DNA of 43,918 bases from Nitrososphaerota archaeon (GCA_016215465.1 JACRJT010000033.1:1-43918); one strand, 5' to 3'; shown: positions 33,550 to 43,350, counted from the stretch's first letter. Numbers and translations are program-made. The notes: generated from the sequence alone by a model not told the origin.

Positions 33550-33640
33550 ATTGATCTTAGTATCTTGGCATTATGCTAAGTCGTGTTCTTGCAGAAACTG
33601 CAATTATTGATACAATTGCAACTGCGAGAATTATTGCTGC
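33531..33640. repeat. 110-bp direct repeat, copy B
   Basis: Second copy of 32548-32657, 983 bp apart, 107 of 110 bases the same. Confidence 0.9.
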
Positions 33641-34396
33641 CATTGCGCCAAATTCCGGAATTACCCAGGTGCCGATAATCTCAATTTGAGAAGTATCTCC
33701 CTCGAACGGAATTGTTAGTGTGCGTTCAGACGCTGTTGTGGTTTCCTCAAAGTCTACCTCCGATCCATCGACTAGTACGAAGAAGTCTACATCCTCTCCA
33801 GATTTACCGTCAGGTCCATTTTTAGCATCAATTACCTCTCTTGGTATCATTAGCTTGACTTGACCGCCTTCGTCGCTGGTAGGTTCGATTGTTACTATCA
33901 GTGATTTTGCTGGTATGTCTGGTTCAATGCTGATTATTCTGCCTCCTGTTATAGAGTAGCCTACTAACAGTTCAGGATTACCAGTCACTGGGACTGTTTT
34001 GCCTGAAGGTGCTGTTCCGGTGCTACCGCTAAATTCGAAGGTAGTTTCTGCCGTTCTTGTATCGGTTCCATAGAGTACTTTGATGGTGTATGTCCCTTGG
34101 GATCTCCACAGCGATCCACCAGCTGATATTTCGGTTCCATAGGTACTGTCCTCTGAAACGTCTAATTGCTCTACAGTGACCAAGTTTCCATTAGCTGCGA
34201 TGACTTGGAGAGTCACAGGATAACCGGACAGTCTTTCTCTGACTTGACCTGTTATCGATATTATGTCTCCGTCGTTATACGCCTCTTGGTCTGTGGTTAC
34301 TGTTATTGGATCTACAACTTGAGCAAAAGCTGGTGCTACGTTCACACCTGTAGCCAGAATTGCAAACAATGCTATTACTGTGTACAGAGTACTCAT
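33557..34396 (-). CDS. secreted PEFG-CTERM protein 3
   Basis: Surface protein of 279 residues. Seen: signal peptide (1-25, cleavage near AFA-QVV), Ig-like domain at about 28-122 with GSLWRSQGTYTIKVLYG (94-110), a Gly/Ser/Thr/Pro linker (123-138), second beta domain (140-242) with ITGG, IPREVIDAK, DVDFFVLVDGSEVDFEE, then IEIIGTWVIPEFGA (238-251), hydrophobic helix and RTRLSIMPRY end. Unlike the other two it has no cysteine. TATA-like GCTTAAATAG at 34421-34430 on this strand about 29 nt before the ATG. Function unknown. Confidence 0.88.
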   Translation of the reverse strand: MSTLYTVIALFAILATGVNVAPAFAQVVDPITVTTDQEAYNDGDIISITGQVRERLSGYPVTLQVIAANGNLVTVEQLDVSEDSTYGTEISAGGSLWRSQGTYTIKVLYGTDTRTAETTFEFSGSTGTAPSGKTVPVTGNPELLVGYSITGGRIISIEPDIPAKSLIVTIEPTSDEGGQVKLMIPREVIDAKNGPDGKSGEDVDFFVLVDGSEVDFEETTTASERTLTIPFEGDTSQIEIIGTWVIPEFGAMAAIILAVAIVSIIAVSARTRLSIMPRY

Positions 34397-34490
34397 CTTG
34401 TTTATTCGTGTTAACGAATACTATTTAAGCTTAAGAAAAAAATCATTGACTAAAGACAAAAAATATTGATTTCTTGTCGGGATCTTGATT

Positions 34491-34503
34491 AAATATATAT
34501 AAA
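34491..34503 (+). promoter_or_regulatory. TATA box of the RNA polymerase operon
   Basis: AAATATATATAAA gives a predicted start near 34523 and a leader of about 50 nt that keeps the Shine-Dalgarno site. A weaker TATATTTA at 34543-34550 would remove it. Confidence 0.5.
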
Positions 34504-34563
34504 CCCCTTGAGGCAGTTTTTACAGTTTGTTTGGTAATTTTGTATATTTAGCTAATGCTATCC

Positions 34564-34570
34564 AAGGTGG
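34564..34570 (+). promoter_or_regulatory. Shine-Dalgarno site of rpoH
   Basis: AAGGTGG five bases before the GTG at 34576; it decides this start. Confidence 0.7.
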
Positions 34571-34575
34571 TATAA

Positions 34576-34827
34576 GTGGCAACTAAGAAGAGTCACATTC
34601 TTGTCCCAGATCATGTCTATGTTCCAAAACATGAAATCATGACAAAAAAAGAAGCAGAAGAAATACTAAAAAAATTCAACTGCAAGCCAACTGAAATGCC
34701 ATTTATTTTTGCAAATGATCCTGCAATCATCGGACTTGGAGTAAAACCGGGAGACATGATAAAAATCACAAGAAAAAGTCCAACTGCTGGAGAAAGTATC
34801 TATTATCGATATGTGGTGGAGGTTTAG
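34576..34827 (+). CDS. rpoH: RNA polymerase subunit H (Rpo5)
   Basis: Archaeal Rpo5, 83 residues, the counterpart of the C-terminal part of eukaryotic RPB5, part of the jaw of the polymerase. Seen: HILVPDHVYVPKHEIMTKKEAEEIL, LGVKPGDMIKITRKSPTAGESIYYRYV, nearly the whole family pattern. GTG start with a strong ribosome site. First gene of the operon; rpoB follows after 3 bp. A six-codon frame (34555-34575) ends directly before the GTG. Confidence 0.96.
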   Translation: MATKKSHILVPDHVYVPKHEIMTKKEAEEILKKFNCKPTEMPFIFANDPAIIGLGVKPGDMIKITRKSPTAGESIYYRYVVEV

Positions 34828-34830
34828 AAC

Positions 34831-37800
34831 ATGTCTGACACTTCAAACAAACGCTGGCCAATCATTCAGGATCTTCTAAAGCGAGAGGGAATTGCAAGAC
34901 AGCACCTCAACTCCTTTGATGAATTCCTTGAACGAGGACTACAAAGCATAATTGATGAGGTGGCACAAATTGAAATTGAAAACGCGGAATATCCGTATAA
35001 AATCCAACTTGGCAAAGTAAAATTACAACAACCGAGAATGATGGAGCTTGACGGATCCATTACTCACATCACTCCAGCAGAAGCACGACTCAGAAATGTT
35101 TCATACTCTGCACCAATAATGATGGAGGCAAGTGTAGTTGAGGATGGCAAGATACTAGAATCAAGATTTGTCCACATCGGCGACATCCCAGTGATGGTCA
35201 GATCAAATGCGTGCATACTGCACAACTTTTCAACTCAAAAGTTAATTGAACACGGCGAGGATCCAAACGACCCCGGCGGATATTTCATAATTAACGGATC
35301 AGAGCGAGTGATTGTAGGACTAGAGGACTTGTCTTACAACAAAATAATTGTCGACAAAGAAAAAGTTGGCGGCAATGACGTATTCAAAGCTAAAGTATAT
35401 TCGTCAATTGTAGGTTATCGCGCAAAACTAGAACTCGTTATGAAAAACGACGGACTAATTGTTGCAAGAATTCCTGGCTCTCCTGTTGACATTCCAGTTG
35501 TAACACTAATGCGAGCACTTGGTCTTGAAGCAGACCGTGAGGTTGCAGCAGCAGTATCACTTGTGGACAACCTTCAAAACGAACTAGAAGCATCATTTGA
35601 AAAGGCAGCCGACGTACAGACAACAAAAGACGCAATTGTATACATCAGTAAAAGAATCGCACCTGGAATGCTAGAAGAGTTCCAAATAAAGAGAGCAGAG
35701 ACATTGCTTGATTGGGGTCTCTTGCCACACCTAGGGAAGCACCAAGAAAACAGGAGAGAAAAAGCACAATTCCTCGGAGAGGCCGCATGTAAATTAATTG
35801 AATTAAAACTTGACTGGATATCGCCTGACGACAAGGATCACTATGGAAACAAAGTGATCAAGTTTGCAGGCCAAATGTTAGCTGATCTGTTTAGAACCGC
35901 ATTTAGAAACCTGGTCAGAGACATGAAATACCAACTAGAAAGATCAGGACAAAAGCGCGGAATCAACGCAGTAGCAGCTGCAATTCGTCCTGGAATAGTA
36001 TCAGACAAACTAAACAATGCAATTGCAACAGGAAATTGGGGCAGAGGCAGAGTCGGCGTAACGCAACTGCTTGACAGAACAAACTATCTTTCTACCATTT
36101 CTCATCTGAGAAGAATTCAATCTCCGCTATCTAGAACTCAACCAAACTTCGAGGCAAGAGATCTTCACCCAACTCACTTTGGCAGAATTTGTCCAAGCGA
36201 AACTCCAGAAGGATCCAACTGTGGTCTTGTAAAGAACTTGGCGCTATCTGCAATTATTTCAGTAAACGTATCGCCAGAAGAAATCATAGAAAAACTCTAT
36301 GACTTGGGCTCTGTTCATTTTACTGACGCAAAAGAGGATCTAAAACGAGATGGAACGAGGGTATTCGTAGATGGAAGACTAGTTGGTTATTACAAAGACG
36401 GAGAAAAACTGGTAGAATCACTGCGTGAGCTAAGACGAAGCTCAAAGATACACCCACACGTTGGAATTTCATTTCATAAATCAAATGTCGAGGGTGCAAC
36501 AAAGAGACTTTATGTTAATTGCAACGCAGGCCGTGTACTGCGTCCACTAATTGTGATTAAGGACGGAAAATCCCTTTTGACACCAGATCTAATTGACAAA
36601 GTATCAAAGAAACTGATGTCTTGGAACGACCTTCTTAGAATGGGAGTAATTGAGCTAAACGACGCGAACGAGGAGGAAAACTGTTTCCTTACACTTGATG
36701 ATAAGGACACCAAAAAGTACACTCACCTTGAGATATTCCCATCTGCAATCTTGGGAGCCGGTGCATCAATCATTCCATATCCGGAACACAACCAGTCACC
36801 GAGAAACACATACGAGTCTGCAATGGCAAAACAAAGTCTTGGATTCTCAACTCCAATGATGAACACAAGCACCTATGTCAGACAACACTTCATGTGGTAT
36901 CCACAGACACCAATTGTTACTACAAAAGCAATGAACTTACTTGGACTGGAAGACCGACCGGCAGGACAAAACTGCGTTGTCGCAGTATTGCCATTTGACG
37001 GTTACAACATTGAAGACGCAATCGTAATCAGCAAAGCAGCAGTAGACAGAGGCCTTGGAAGAACATTCTTCTTTAGAATCTATGAGGCAGAAGCAAAACA
37101 ATATCCTGGTGGAATGCGCGATAACTTTGAAATTCCAAATGCCGAAGATAACATCCGTGGTTACAAGGGAGAAAAAGCATATCGATTACTAGAAGAGGAC
37201 GGCGTCATTGCCACAGAGTCTCCAGCAACTGGCGGAGATATCTTGATTGGAAAAACAAGCCCGCCAAGATTCATGGAAGAGTACCGTGAGTTTGAATCAA
37301 AGGGCCCATACCGACGTGACACCTCAATAGGTGTAAGACCATCAGAGACTGGCGTAGTAGACACTGTTGTTATGACACAATCTAACGAAGGCGGAAAAAT
37401 GTACAAGATTAGAGTAAGAGACATGAGGATTCCAGAAATTGGCGATAAATTCGCATCAAGACACGGACAGAAGGGTGTTATTGGAATTTTGGCAAGATAT
37501 GAAGACTTGCCGTACACCGCAGAAGGAGTAATTCCAGACGTTTTGATTAACCCACATGCATTCCCGTCACGTATGACAGTTGGAATGTTCATGGAATCAA
37601 TTTCAGGTAAGGCAGCAGCACAGCGAGGAACCAAATTTGATGGCTCTGCGTTTGTAGGAGAAAAAATGGATGAAATCAAAACTGCACTGGAAGGCAGCGG
37701 TCTGAAATATTCTGGTAAGGAAGTAATGTATGACGGAAGAACTGGAAAAGCATTTCCAGTTGAGGTCTTCATGGGAGTTGTATACTATCAAAAACTTCAC

Positions 37801-38178
37801 CACATGGTTGCAGACAAAATTCATGCAAGAGCAAGAGGCCAAGTCCAAATGCTTACAAAACAACCGACGGAAGGAAGAGCAAGAGGCGGAGGTCTGAGAT
37901 TTGGTGAAATGGAACGAGACTGCCTTATCGCATATGGTGCATCCATGATTCTAAAAGACAGACTGCTTGACGAATCCGACAAAGCTGAAATCTATGTCTG
38001 CGAAAGATGTGGACTGGTAGCATATCATGATGTTAAACAAAGAAAATACGTCTGCCGAGTCTGTGGAGACAAGGCAAAGGTTTCTTCAGTTTCTGTGGCA
38101 TATGCGTTTAAGCTATTGCTCCAAGAAATGCAGAGCCTAAATGTGGCGCCAAGACTAATGATAAAGGAGAGGGTGTAA
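34831..38178 (+). CDS. rpoB: RNA polymerase subunit B (Rpo2), unsplit
   Basis: Second-largest polymerase subunit, 1115 residues in one piece (many euryarchaea split it into B' and B''). Seen: protrusion and lobe in the first half, RPGIVSDKLNNAIATGNWGRG and SPLSRTQPNFEARDLHPTHFGRICPSETPEG near 390-460, the hybrid-binding part with GYNIEDAIVISK near 725-737, GDKFASRHGQKGVIG near 870-884, and a C-terminal zinc site C-x2-C...C-x2-C near 1053-1078. Strong ribosome site GGTGGAGGT at 34815-34823, inside the end of rpoH. rpoA follows directly. Confidence 0.98.
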   Translation: MSDTSNKRWPIIQDLLKREGIARQHLNSFDEFLERGLQSIIDEVAQIEIENAEYPYKIQLGKVKLQQPRMMELDGSITHITPAEARLRNVSYSAPIMMEASVVEDGKILESRFVHIGDIPVMVRSNACILHNFSTQKLIEHGEDPNDPGGYFIINGSERVIVGLEDLSYNKIIVDKEKVGGNDVFKAKVYSSIVGYRAKLELVMKNDGLIVARIPGSPVDIPVVTLMRALGLEADREVAAAVSLVDNLQNELEASFEKAADVQTTKDAIVYISKRIAPGMLEEFQIKRAETLLDWGLLPHLGKHQENRREKAQFLGEAACKLIELKLDWISPDDKDHYGNKVIKFAGQMLADLFRTAFRNLVRDMKYQLERSGQKRGINAVAAAIRPGIVSDKLNNAIATGNWGRGRVGVTQLLDRTNYLSTISHLRRIQSPLSRTQPNFEARDLHPTHFGRICPSETPEGSNCGLVKNLALSAIISVNVSPEEIIEKLYDLGSVHFTDAKEDLKRDGTRVFVDGRLVGYYKDGEKLVESLRELRRSSKIHPHVGISFHKSNVEGATKRLYVNCNAGRVLRPLIVIKDGKSLLTPDLIDKVSKKLMSWNDLLRMGVIELNDANEEENCFLTLDDKDTKKYTHLEIFPSAILGAGASIIPYPEHNQSPRNTYESAMAKQSLGFSTPMMNTSTYVRQHFMWYPQTPIVTTKAMNLLGLEDRPAGQNCVVAVLPFDGYNIEDAIVISKAAVDRGLGRTFFFRIYEAEAKQYPGGMRDNFEIPNAEDNIRGYKGEKAYRLLEEDGVIATESPATGGDILIGKTSPPRFMEEYREFESKGPYRRDTSIGVRPSETGVVDTVVMTQSNEGGKMYKIRVRDMRIPEIGDKFASRHGQKGVIGILARYEDLPYTAEGVIPDVLINPHAFPSRMTVGMFMESISGKAAAQRGTKFDGSAFVGEKMDEIKTALEGSGLKYSGKEVMYDGRTGKAFPVEVFMGVVYYQKLHHMVADKIHARARGQVQMLTKQPTEGRARGGGLRFGEMERDCLIAYGASMILKDRLLDESDKAEIYVCERCGLVAYHDVKQRKYVCRVCGDKAKVSSVSVAYAFKLLLQEMQSLNVAPRLMIKERV

Positions 38179-41100
38179 TTGTCAGTTCAAACAGTAAAAG
38201 CAATTGATGGAATCCGATTCTCAGTCTGGTCTCCAACTGAAATTAGAAAATACTCTGTTGCTGAAATAACTGCACCTGAAACATATGATGAAGACGGAAT
38301 GGCAGTTCAAGGTGGACTGATGGATGGACGACTAGGAACCCTAGAGCCAGGGCAAAAATGCCTCACTTGTGGAAACACTGCAGCAAGATGTCCTGGACAC
38401 TTTGGCCACATCGAACTGGCAGAGCCAGTATTACACATTGCGTTTATTGACAATATTCACAAGTTGCTATTGGCAACATGCCGTTCTTGCTCAAGACTAA
38501 AGCTTCCTCAAGAAGACCTTGATAATCACACCCAGGTTCAAAAGCAAAAGGCAGCATATACCATTTTGTCGCAAAAAAGAATTCCAGATGAAATTCTAGA
38601 CAAGGCAAAAAAGGCAAAAGAATGCCCGCACTGTGGCAAACCTCAGTATGATATGATTTTCACAAAACCGACAATTTTCATCGAAAAAACAGAAATCGGA
38701 GAGCACAGACTACTTCCAATCACAATTAGAGAAAGATTCACACAAATTAGAGACGAAGACCTCAGACTGCTTGGATATGACCCAAACACTGCAAGACCTG
38801 AATGGTTCATCTTACAAGTCTTGCCAGTTCCGCCAGTAACCGTAAGACCATCAATTATTCTTGAGACCGGAATCCGATCAGAAGATGATCTTACTCACAA
38901 AATGGTCGACATCATACGAGTTAACCAAAGACTAAAGGAAAGCAAGGACGCAGGAACTCCTCCGCTTATTGTTCAGGACTTGGTCGACTTGCTCCAGTAT
39001 CACACTACCACCTACTTTGACAACGAAGTATCTGGCATCCCACAGGCCCACCACCGCTCAGGTAGACCACTAAAGACACTAACACAAAGACTCAAAGGAA
39101 AAGAAGGAAGATTCAGAGGATCACTTTCTGGAAAAAGAGTCGACTTTTCAAGTAGAACCGTAATTTCACCAGATCCAAGCTTGGATCTATCAGAGGTGGG
39201 AGTCCCAGAGGCTGTTGCGAAAAAACTGACGATTCCAGAAATTATAACAGAATGGAACATTGAACGAATGCGAGAACTTGTAATTAACGGACCTGACACA
39301 TTCCCAGGGGTAAACTACATTGTCAGACCAGATGGTGTAAAAATTAGACTTGATTTCGTAGAGGACCGCTCTGTCATAGCTCAAAATCTTGAAGTTGGAT
39401 ATCTTGTTGAAAGACATCTCTCAAACGGAGATATTGTCATGTTTAACAGACAGCCATCACTCCACCAAATGTCAATTATGGCTCACCATGTGCGCGTTTT
39501 GCCAGGAAAGACATTCAGACTTCACCCATCAGTATGCCCACCATACAACGCAGACTTTGATGGAGACGAAATGAACCTGCACGTACCGCAAAGCGAGGAA
39601 GCAAGAGCAGAGGCAATCTTGCTCATGAGGGTACAAGACCAAATCATATCTCCAAGATATGGAGGTCCAATTATTGGTGCACTAAGAGACTTTATCACGG
39701 GATCATACCTGATGACAAAGGACGACACTGTCATCCCACCACAGGAATTTGCAAACTATGCAATGCTTGGCGGATACGAGGGAGCACTCCCAGAGCCTTC
39801 CATCAAAGGAAAGGATGGCCCAATGTACTCCGGAAAACAACTCTTCTCATTATTCCTGCCAAAAGACTTTAACTATATTCTAACATCCAAGTGGTCCAAG
39901 GGAACAAAGGGACAAGCAAAAGACGTTGTTATTAAAAACGGAGAACTAATCAGCGGAGTAATTGACAAGGCATCCATTGGCGCTGAAGAGCCAGAAAGTG
40001 TACTGCACAGAATAGTGAAGGACTATGGCAATGCAATCGGAAAACAATTCTTAAACTCTGTTTTGATTATCGCAAAACAATTCATTACTCATTATGGGTT
40101 CAGCTATGGATATGCAGATCTTGAGCTATCTGAGAAAGTAAAGGGTGACATTCACGCAGGAATACAGGAAACATATGACACTGTATATGATTTGATTTCA
40201 CAAGCAAAGAAAGGTACACTAAAGCTCACAAGAGGTCTCTCAGCAGATGAAGCACTAGAAGCATACATTGTAAATGAATTATCCAAGGCAAGAGACAAGG
40301 CAGGTAACACCGCAGACCAACAACTTGACCAAAAGAACGCGGCAAGAATTATGGCAACAACTGGTGCAAGAGGTTCCTCGCTAAACATAGGTCAGATGGC
40401 AGGTGCATTGGGCCAGCAATCAATTCGTGGTAATAGACTAAACAAGGGATACAGTAATCGTGCATTGCCTCACTTTAAGGAAAATGAGGATAATCCAGAT
40501 GCGCACGGATTTGTAAAATCAAACTATAGGGATGGCCTATCAACAATAGAATTCTTCTTCCACGCAATGGGTGGACGAGAGGGACTCGTAGACACTGCAG
40601 TCAGAACCCAGCAAAGTGGTTACATGCAGCGAAGACTCATCAACGCACTAGAACACATCAAACTAGAATATGATGGAACAGTACGAGATCCACACGGGCA
40701 CATCATCCAGTTCTTGTATGGTGAGGACGGAGTTGACGTTCAAAAAAGCGACCACGGTGAGGCATTTAACATTACCCGACTTGTCGAATCCGAAACAATT
40801 GTTGATACTGGTAAAAAAGCGGTAAAAGACGAACAAGAAGAACTACTCAAAAAATACACCAAGACATTCAACCCAAGACTGACAAGACTAGTCGAAGAAG
40901 GAATTACTCAATCAAAATTATCAAGAGATGGAATAGAAAAGGTCCTCAAGAAATCACTGGACTTGTACAACAAGGCAAAGGCAGAACCAGGACAAGCAGT
41001 CGGTATAGTCACTGCCCAATCAATCGGTGAACCAGGAACCCAGATGACTCTTAGAACATTCCACTTTGCAGGAATCAGAGAAAGAAACGTAACCTTGGGT

Positions 41101-41967
41101 CTTCCAAGATTAATTGAACTAGTAGATGCAAGAAAGAAACCAGTCACACCAACCATGGACATCTACCTTGAGGAAAAATACAAAAAATCAAGAGAGAAGG
41201 CAATCGAGGTTGCACGAAACACACTGCAAACCAAAATATCTGCATTGTTATCCAGCGTAGATACCAACTATACAAATGAAATTACACTTGAACTAAGTCC
41301 TGGTGCACTAAACCAAAGGGGCTGTACTGTGGAGGAGGTTGAGACGGCACTGGCATCGAACAAGAAATTCAAAATTGAGACAAGCGGAAACACACTAACA
41401 CTAAATCTTGCAGAAGAAGGTGACGCACCAACTGTGATTGCAATTAGAAACAAAGTCTTGAATACAATAGTGAAAGGAGTTCCAGACATCACTAGAGTTA
41501 CAGTTGCGCAAAAAGACGATGAGTGGGTCATCCAGACAACCGGATCTAACTTGCCAAAGGTACTTGAAATTGATGGAATTGACAAAAGAAATGTTAGAAC
41601 AAACAATGTCTTTGAAATCGCAGCAACACTTGGAATCGAGGCTGCAAGAAACGCAATGATTAACGAATTATCATCAACTCTAGAAGACCAAGGACTGGAA
41701 GTCGATGCAAGATACATCATGCTGGTATCTGACATGATGTGCTCACGTGGATACTTGCAACAAATAGGAAGACACGGAATTGCAGGAACCAAAGACAGCG
41801 TCTTGGCAAGAGCGGCATTCGAAATCACCGTCCCAACTATAGCAGACGCTGCATTGACTGGCGAAGTTGAGAACCTCAAAGGAGTAACAGAGAACGTAAT
41901 TGTTGGAAGCAACATCCCAGTTGGTTCTGGTACCGTTGACCTCTTCATGCAGGTCTCCAAAAACTAG
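38179..41967 (+). CDS. rpoA: RNA polymerase subunit A (Rpo1), A' and A'' fused
   Basis: Largest polymerase subunit, 1262 residues, with A' and A'' in one frame; in most other archaea they are two genes. Seen: N-terminal zinc clamp CLTCGNTAARCPGHFGH near 60-76 and second Cys set (CRSC, CPHC), the active-site metal loop NADFDGDEMNLHVP near 455-468, funnel and bridge helix, trigger-loop stretch GEPGTQMTLRTFHFAG near 950-965, and the A'' end with GRHGIAGTKDSVLARAAFE. TTG start at 38179 directly after the rpoB stop, with GGAGAGGGTG at 38166-38175. Confidence 0.98.
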   Translation: MSVQTVKAIDGIRFSVWSPTEIRKYSVAEITAPETYDEDGMAVQGGLMDGRLGTLEPGQKCLTCGNTAARCPGHFGHIELAEPVLHIAFIDNIHKLLLATCRSCSRLKLPQEDLDNHTQVQKQKAAYTILSQKRIPDEILDKAKKAKECPHCGKPQYDMIFTKPTIFIEKTEIGEHRLLPITIRERFTQIRDEDLRLLGYDPNTARPEWFILQVLPVPPVTVRPSIILETGIRSEDDLTHKMVDIIRVNQRLKESKDAGTPPLIVQDLVDLLQYHTTTYFDNEVSGIPQAHHRSGRPLKTLTQRLKGKEGRFRGSLSGKRVDFSSRTVISPDPSLDLSEVGVPEAVAKKLTIPEIITEWNIERMRELVINGPDTFPGVNYIVRPDGVKIRLDFVEDRSVIAQNLEVGYLVERHLSNGDIVMFNRQPSLHQMSIMAHHVRVLPGKTFRLHPSVCPPYNADFDGDEMNLHVPQSEEARAEAILLMRVQDQIISPRYGGPIIGALRDFITGSYLMTKDDTVIPPQEFANYAMLGGYEGALPEPSIKGKDGPMYSGKQLFSLFLPKDFNYILTSKWSKGTKGQAKDVVIKNGELISGVIDKASIGAEEPESVLHRIVKDYGNAIGKQFLNSVLIIAKQFITHYGFSYGYADLELSEKVKGDIHAGIQETYDTVYDLISQAKKGTLKLTRGLSADEALEAYIVNELSKARDKAGNTADQQLDQKNAARIMATTGARGSSLNIGQMAGALGQQSIRGNRLNKGYSNRALPHFKENEDNPDAHGFVKSNYRDGLSTIEFFFHAMGGREGLVDTAVRTQQSGYMQRRLINALEHIKLEYDGTVRDPHGHIIQFLYGEDGVDVQKSDHGEAFNITRLVESETIVDTGKKAVKDEQEELLKKYTKTFNPRLTRLVEEGITQSKLSRDGIEKVLKKSLDLYNKAKAEPGQAVGIVTAQSIGEPGTQMTLRTFHFAGIRERNVTLGLPRLIELVDARKKPVTPTMDIYLEEKYKKSREKAIEVARNTLQTKISALLSSVDTNYTNEITLELSPGALNQRGCTVEEVETALASNKKFKIETSGNTLTLNLAEEGDAPTVIAIRNKVLNTIVKGVPDITRVTVAQKDDEWVIQTTGSNLPKVLEIDGIDKRNVRTNNVFEIAATLGIEAARNAMINELSSTLEDQGLEVDARYIMLVSDMMCSRGYLQQIGRHGIAGTKDSVLARAAFEITVPTIADAALTGEVENLKGVTENVIVGSNIPVGSGTVDLFMQVSKN

Positions 41968-41984
41968 TCTTTCAAAATCCAATC

Positions 41985-41994
41985 CTTAAATTTT
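41985..41994 (+). promoter_or_regulatory. possible TATA box of the secreted protein at 42028
   Basis: CTTAAATTTT about 38 nt before the ATG at 42028; gives a leader of roughly 13 nt. Confidence 0.35.
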
Positions 41995-42027
41995 GCAAGT
42001 TTCTCATTCAGCCTGACATTTGGGATT

Positions 42028-43278
42028 ATGGGAACGAATCCTTCTAAACTGATAAATCCAATACTGGTGAAAATTCTATTGTTGATAACAAGTCAACTAC
42101 TGTTTTTGGTTACATGCGTTAGCTTGTTCACCGGCGTGTCTTTTGCAGAAAGTACTCCGGACTATTACAAGCCGTATGCTCCAATATACACTGACAAGCA
42201 AGTATACACATGGACTGACAAAGTTCACATAACAATTGTTTCTCCAGCTTGGAATGAAAACACACACGCCATTGACTCAATTGGGGACGATAGAGATCAT
42301 CAAGTCAAAATATCTACTGCAAGTAATTCTCTTGGGCCATATCGACTCACCGAGACATCACCAAACAGCGGAACTTTTGTAGGAGAGATAACACTAACTG
42401 GATTTTCGCATGATGTGGACGGTGATGGGGCATCTGATACCACTCCACGAACATCCGGCAATGGCCCAACAAGCGGATTGCTTGAAACGAAGCGAGATGA
42501 TGGTATTACAATATCGTTCGAATTTGCAGACGGTGTGGTGCTCACAAAATCTGTAAAAATTAGCTGGAACATTGGAGAAATCGCATTTTCTAATCTGAAC
42601 TATCTTCCCGATGAACAAATCAAAATTCAAGTAAATGATCCTGACATGAATCTCAATCCTGAAAATTTAGATCAAATCCAAATCACAGTATCGACAGAAT
42701 CTGATTCTGCTGGAATTTCTGTCGTCGCAGTTGAGACGCAGGACGACTCTGGCGTTTTTGAGTCAACGATTTCTTTGACGCAAACCAGTGAGTCAAGCGG
42801 CAATAGGATACGTGCGTTTCCAGGTGATTCTATCACTGCAAAATATGAGGACAGAACACTGCCTCTACCATATGGCGTATCCGATGAACTTGACATAACT
42901 ACCACATCCTCTGTTGGCTCAGACATTCCTGGCATACAACGAGTATCAATTGAGGAACTTTACATTGCAGATTCAACTGGAAAACAAATAAGCGAATTGA
43001 CAAAGAATAATCAAATCCAAATCATAAGCCACATACGCAATAACCAGGATTACTCACAACCGTTCACATCTATCGTACAAATCACAGATGAGCAAAACAG
43101 AATAGTTTCGCTTTCTTGGATAGTAGGCAAATTGTCCGAGCTTCAGAGTTTTGAGTTATCGCAATCATGGATCCCAACGGAAAGCGGCAATTACAGAATA
43201 GAGACATTTGTCTGGAAGTCGTTAAATGATCCGTCTCCACTTATGTCAAGCTATACCAAGTCGTTTTTTATAAAATAA
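42028..43278 (+). CDS. secreted S-layer-like protein
   Basis: Extracellular protein of 416 residues. Seen: basic start and long signal segment (about 12-40), mature start near ESTPDYY; beta modules with ETSPNSGTFVG (109-119), VETQDDSGVFES (235-246) and VNDPDMNLNP (202-211), the same turn types as in the 951-residue protein at 19736; a Ca-binding-like DVDGDGASD near 129-137; a C-terminal Ig-like domain (about 300-416) with no anchor. No PEFG or CFI signal. A surface-layer-associated or loosely held secreted protein is the best guess. Confidence 0.8.
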   Translation: MGTNPSKLINPILVKILLLITSQLLFLVTCVSLFTGVSFAESTPDYYKPYAPIYTDKQVYTWTDKVHITIVSPAWNENTHAIDSIGDDRDHQVKISTASNSLGPYRLTETSPNSGTFVGEITLTGFSHDVDGDGASDTTPRTSGNGPTSGLLETKRDDGITISFEFADGVVLTKSVKISWNIGEIAFSNLNYLPDEQIKIQVNDPDMNLNPENLDQIQITVSTESDSAGISVVAVETQDDSGVFESTISLTQTSESSGNRIRAFPGDSITAKYEDRTLPLPYGVSDELDITTTSSVGSDIPGIQRVSIEELYIADSTGKQISELTKNNQIQIISHIRNNQDYSQPFTSIVQITDEQNRIVSLSWIVGKLSELQSFELSQSWIPTESGNYRIETFVWKSLNDPSPLMSSYTKSFFIK

Positions 43279-43318
43279 ATATTCAAAACACAAATTCACG
43301 CCCATTTGCAACTAGTAT

Positions 43319-43329
43319 ATTTTTTATAA
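43319..43329 (+). promoter_or_regulatory. TATA box of the last secreted gene
   Basis: T/A-rich TATTTTTTATAA-like stretch centred about 27 nt before the ATG at 43351; leaderless. Confidence 0.5.
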
Positions 43330-43350
43330 TGATACAGGACTGTTTGTTTA

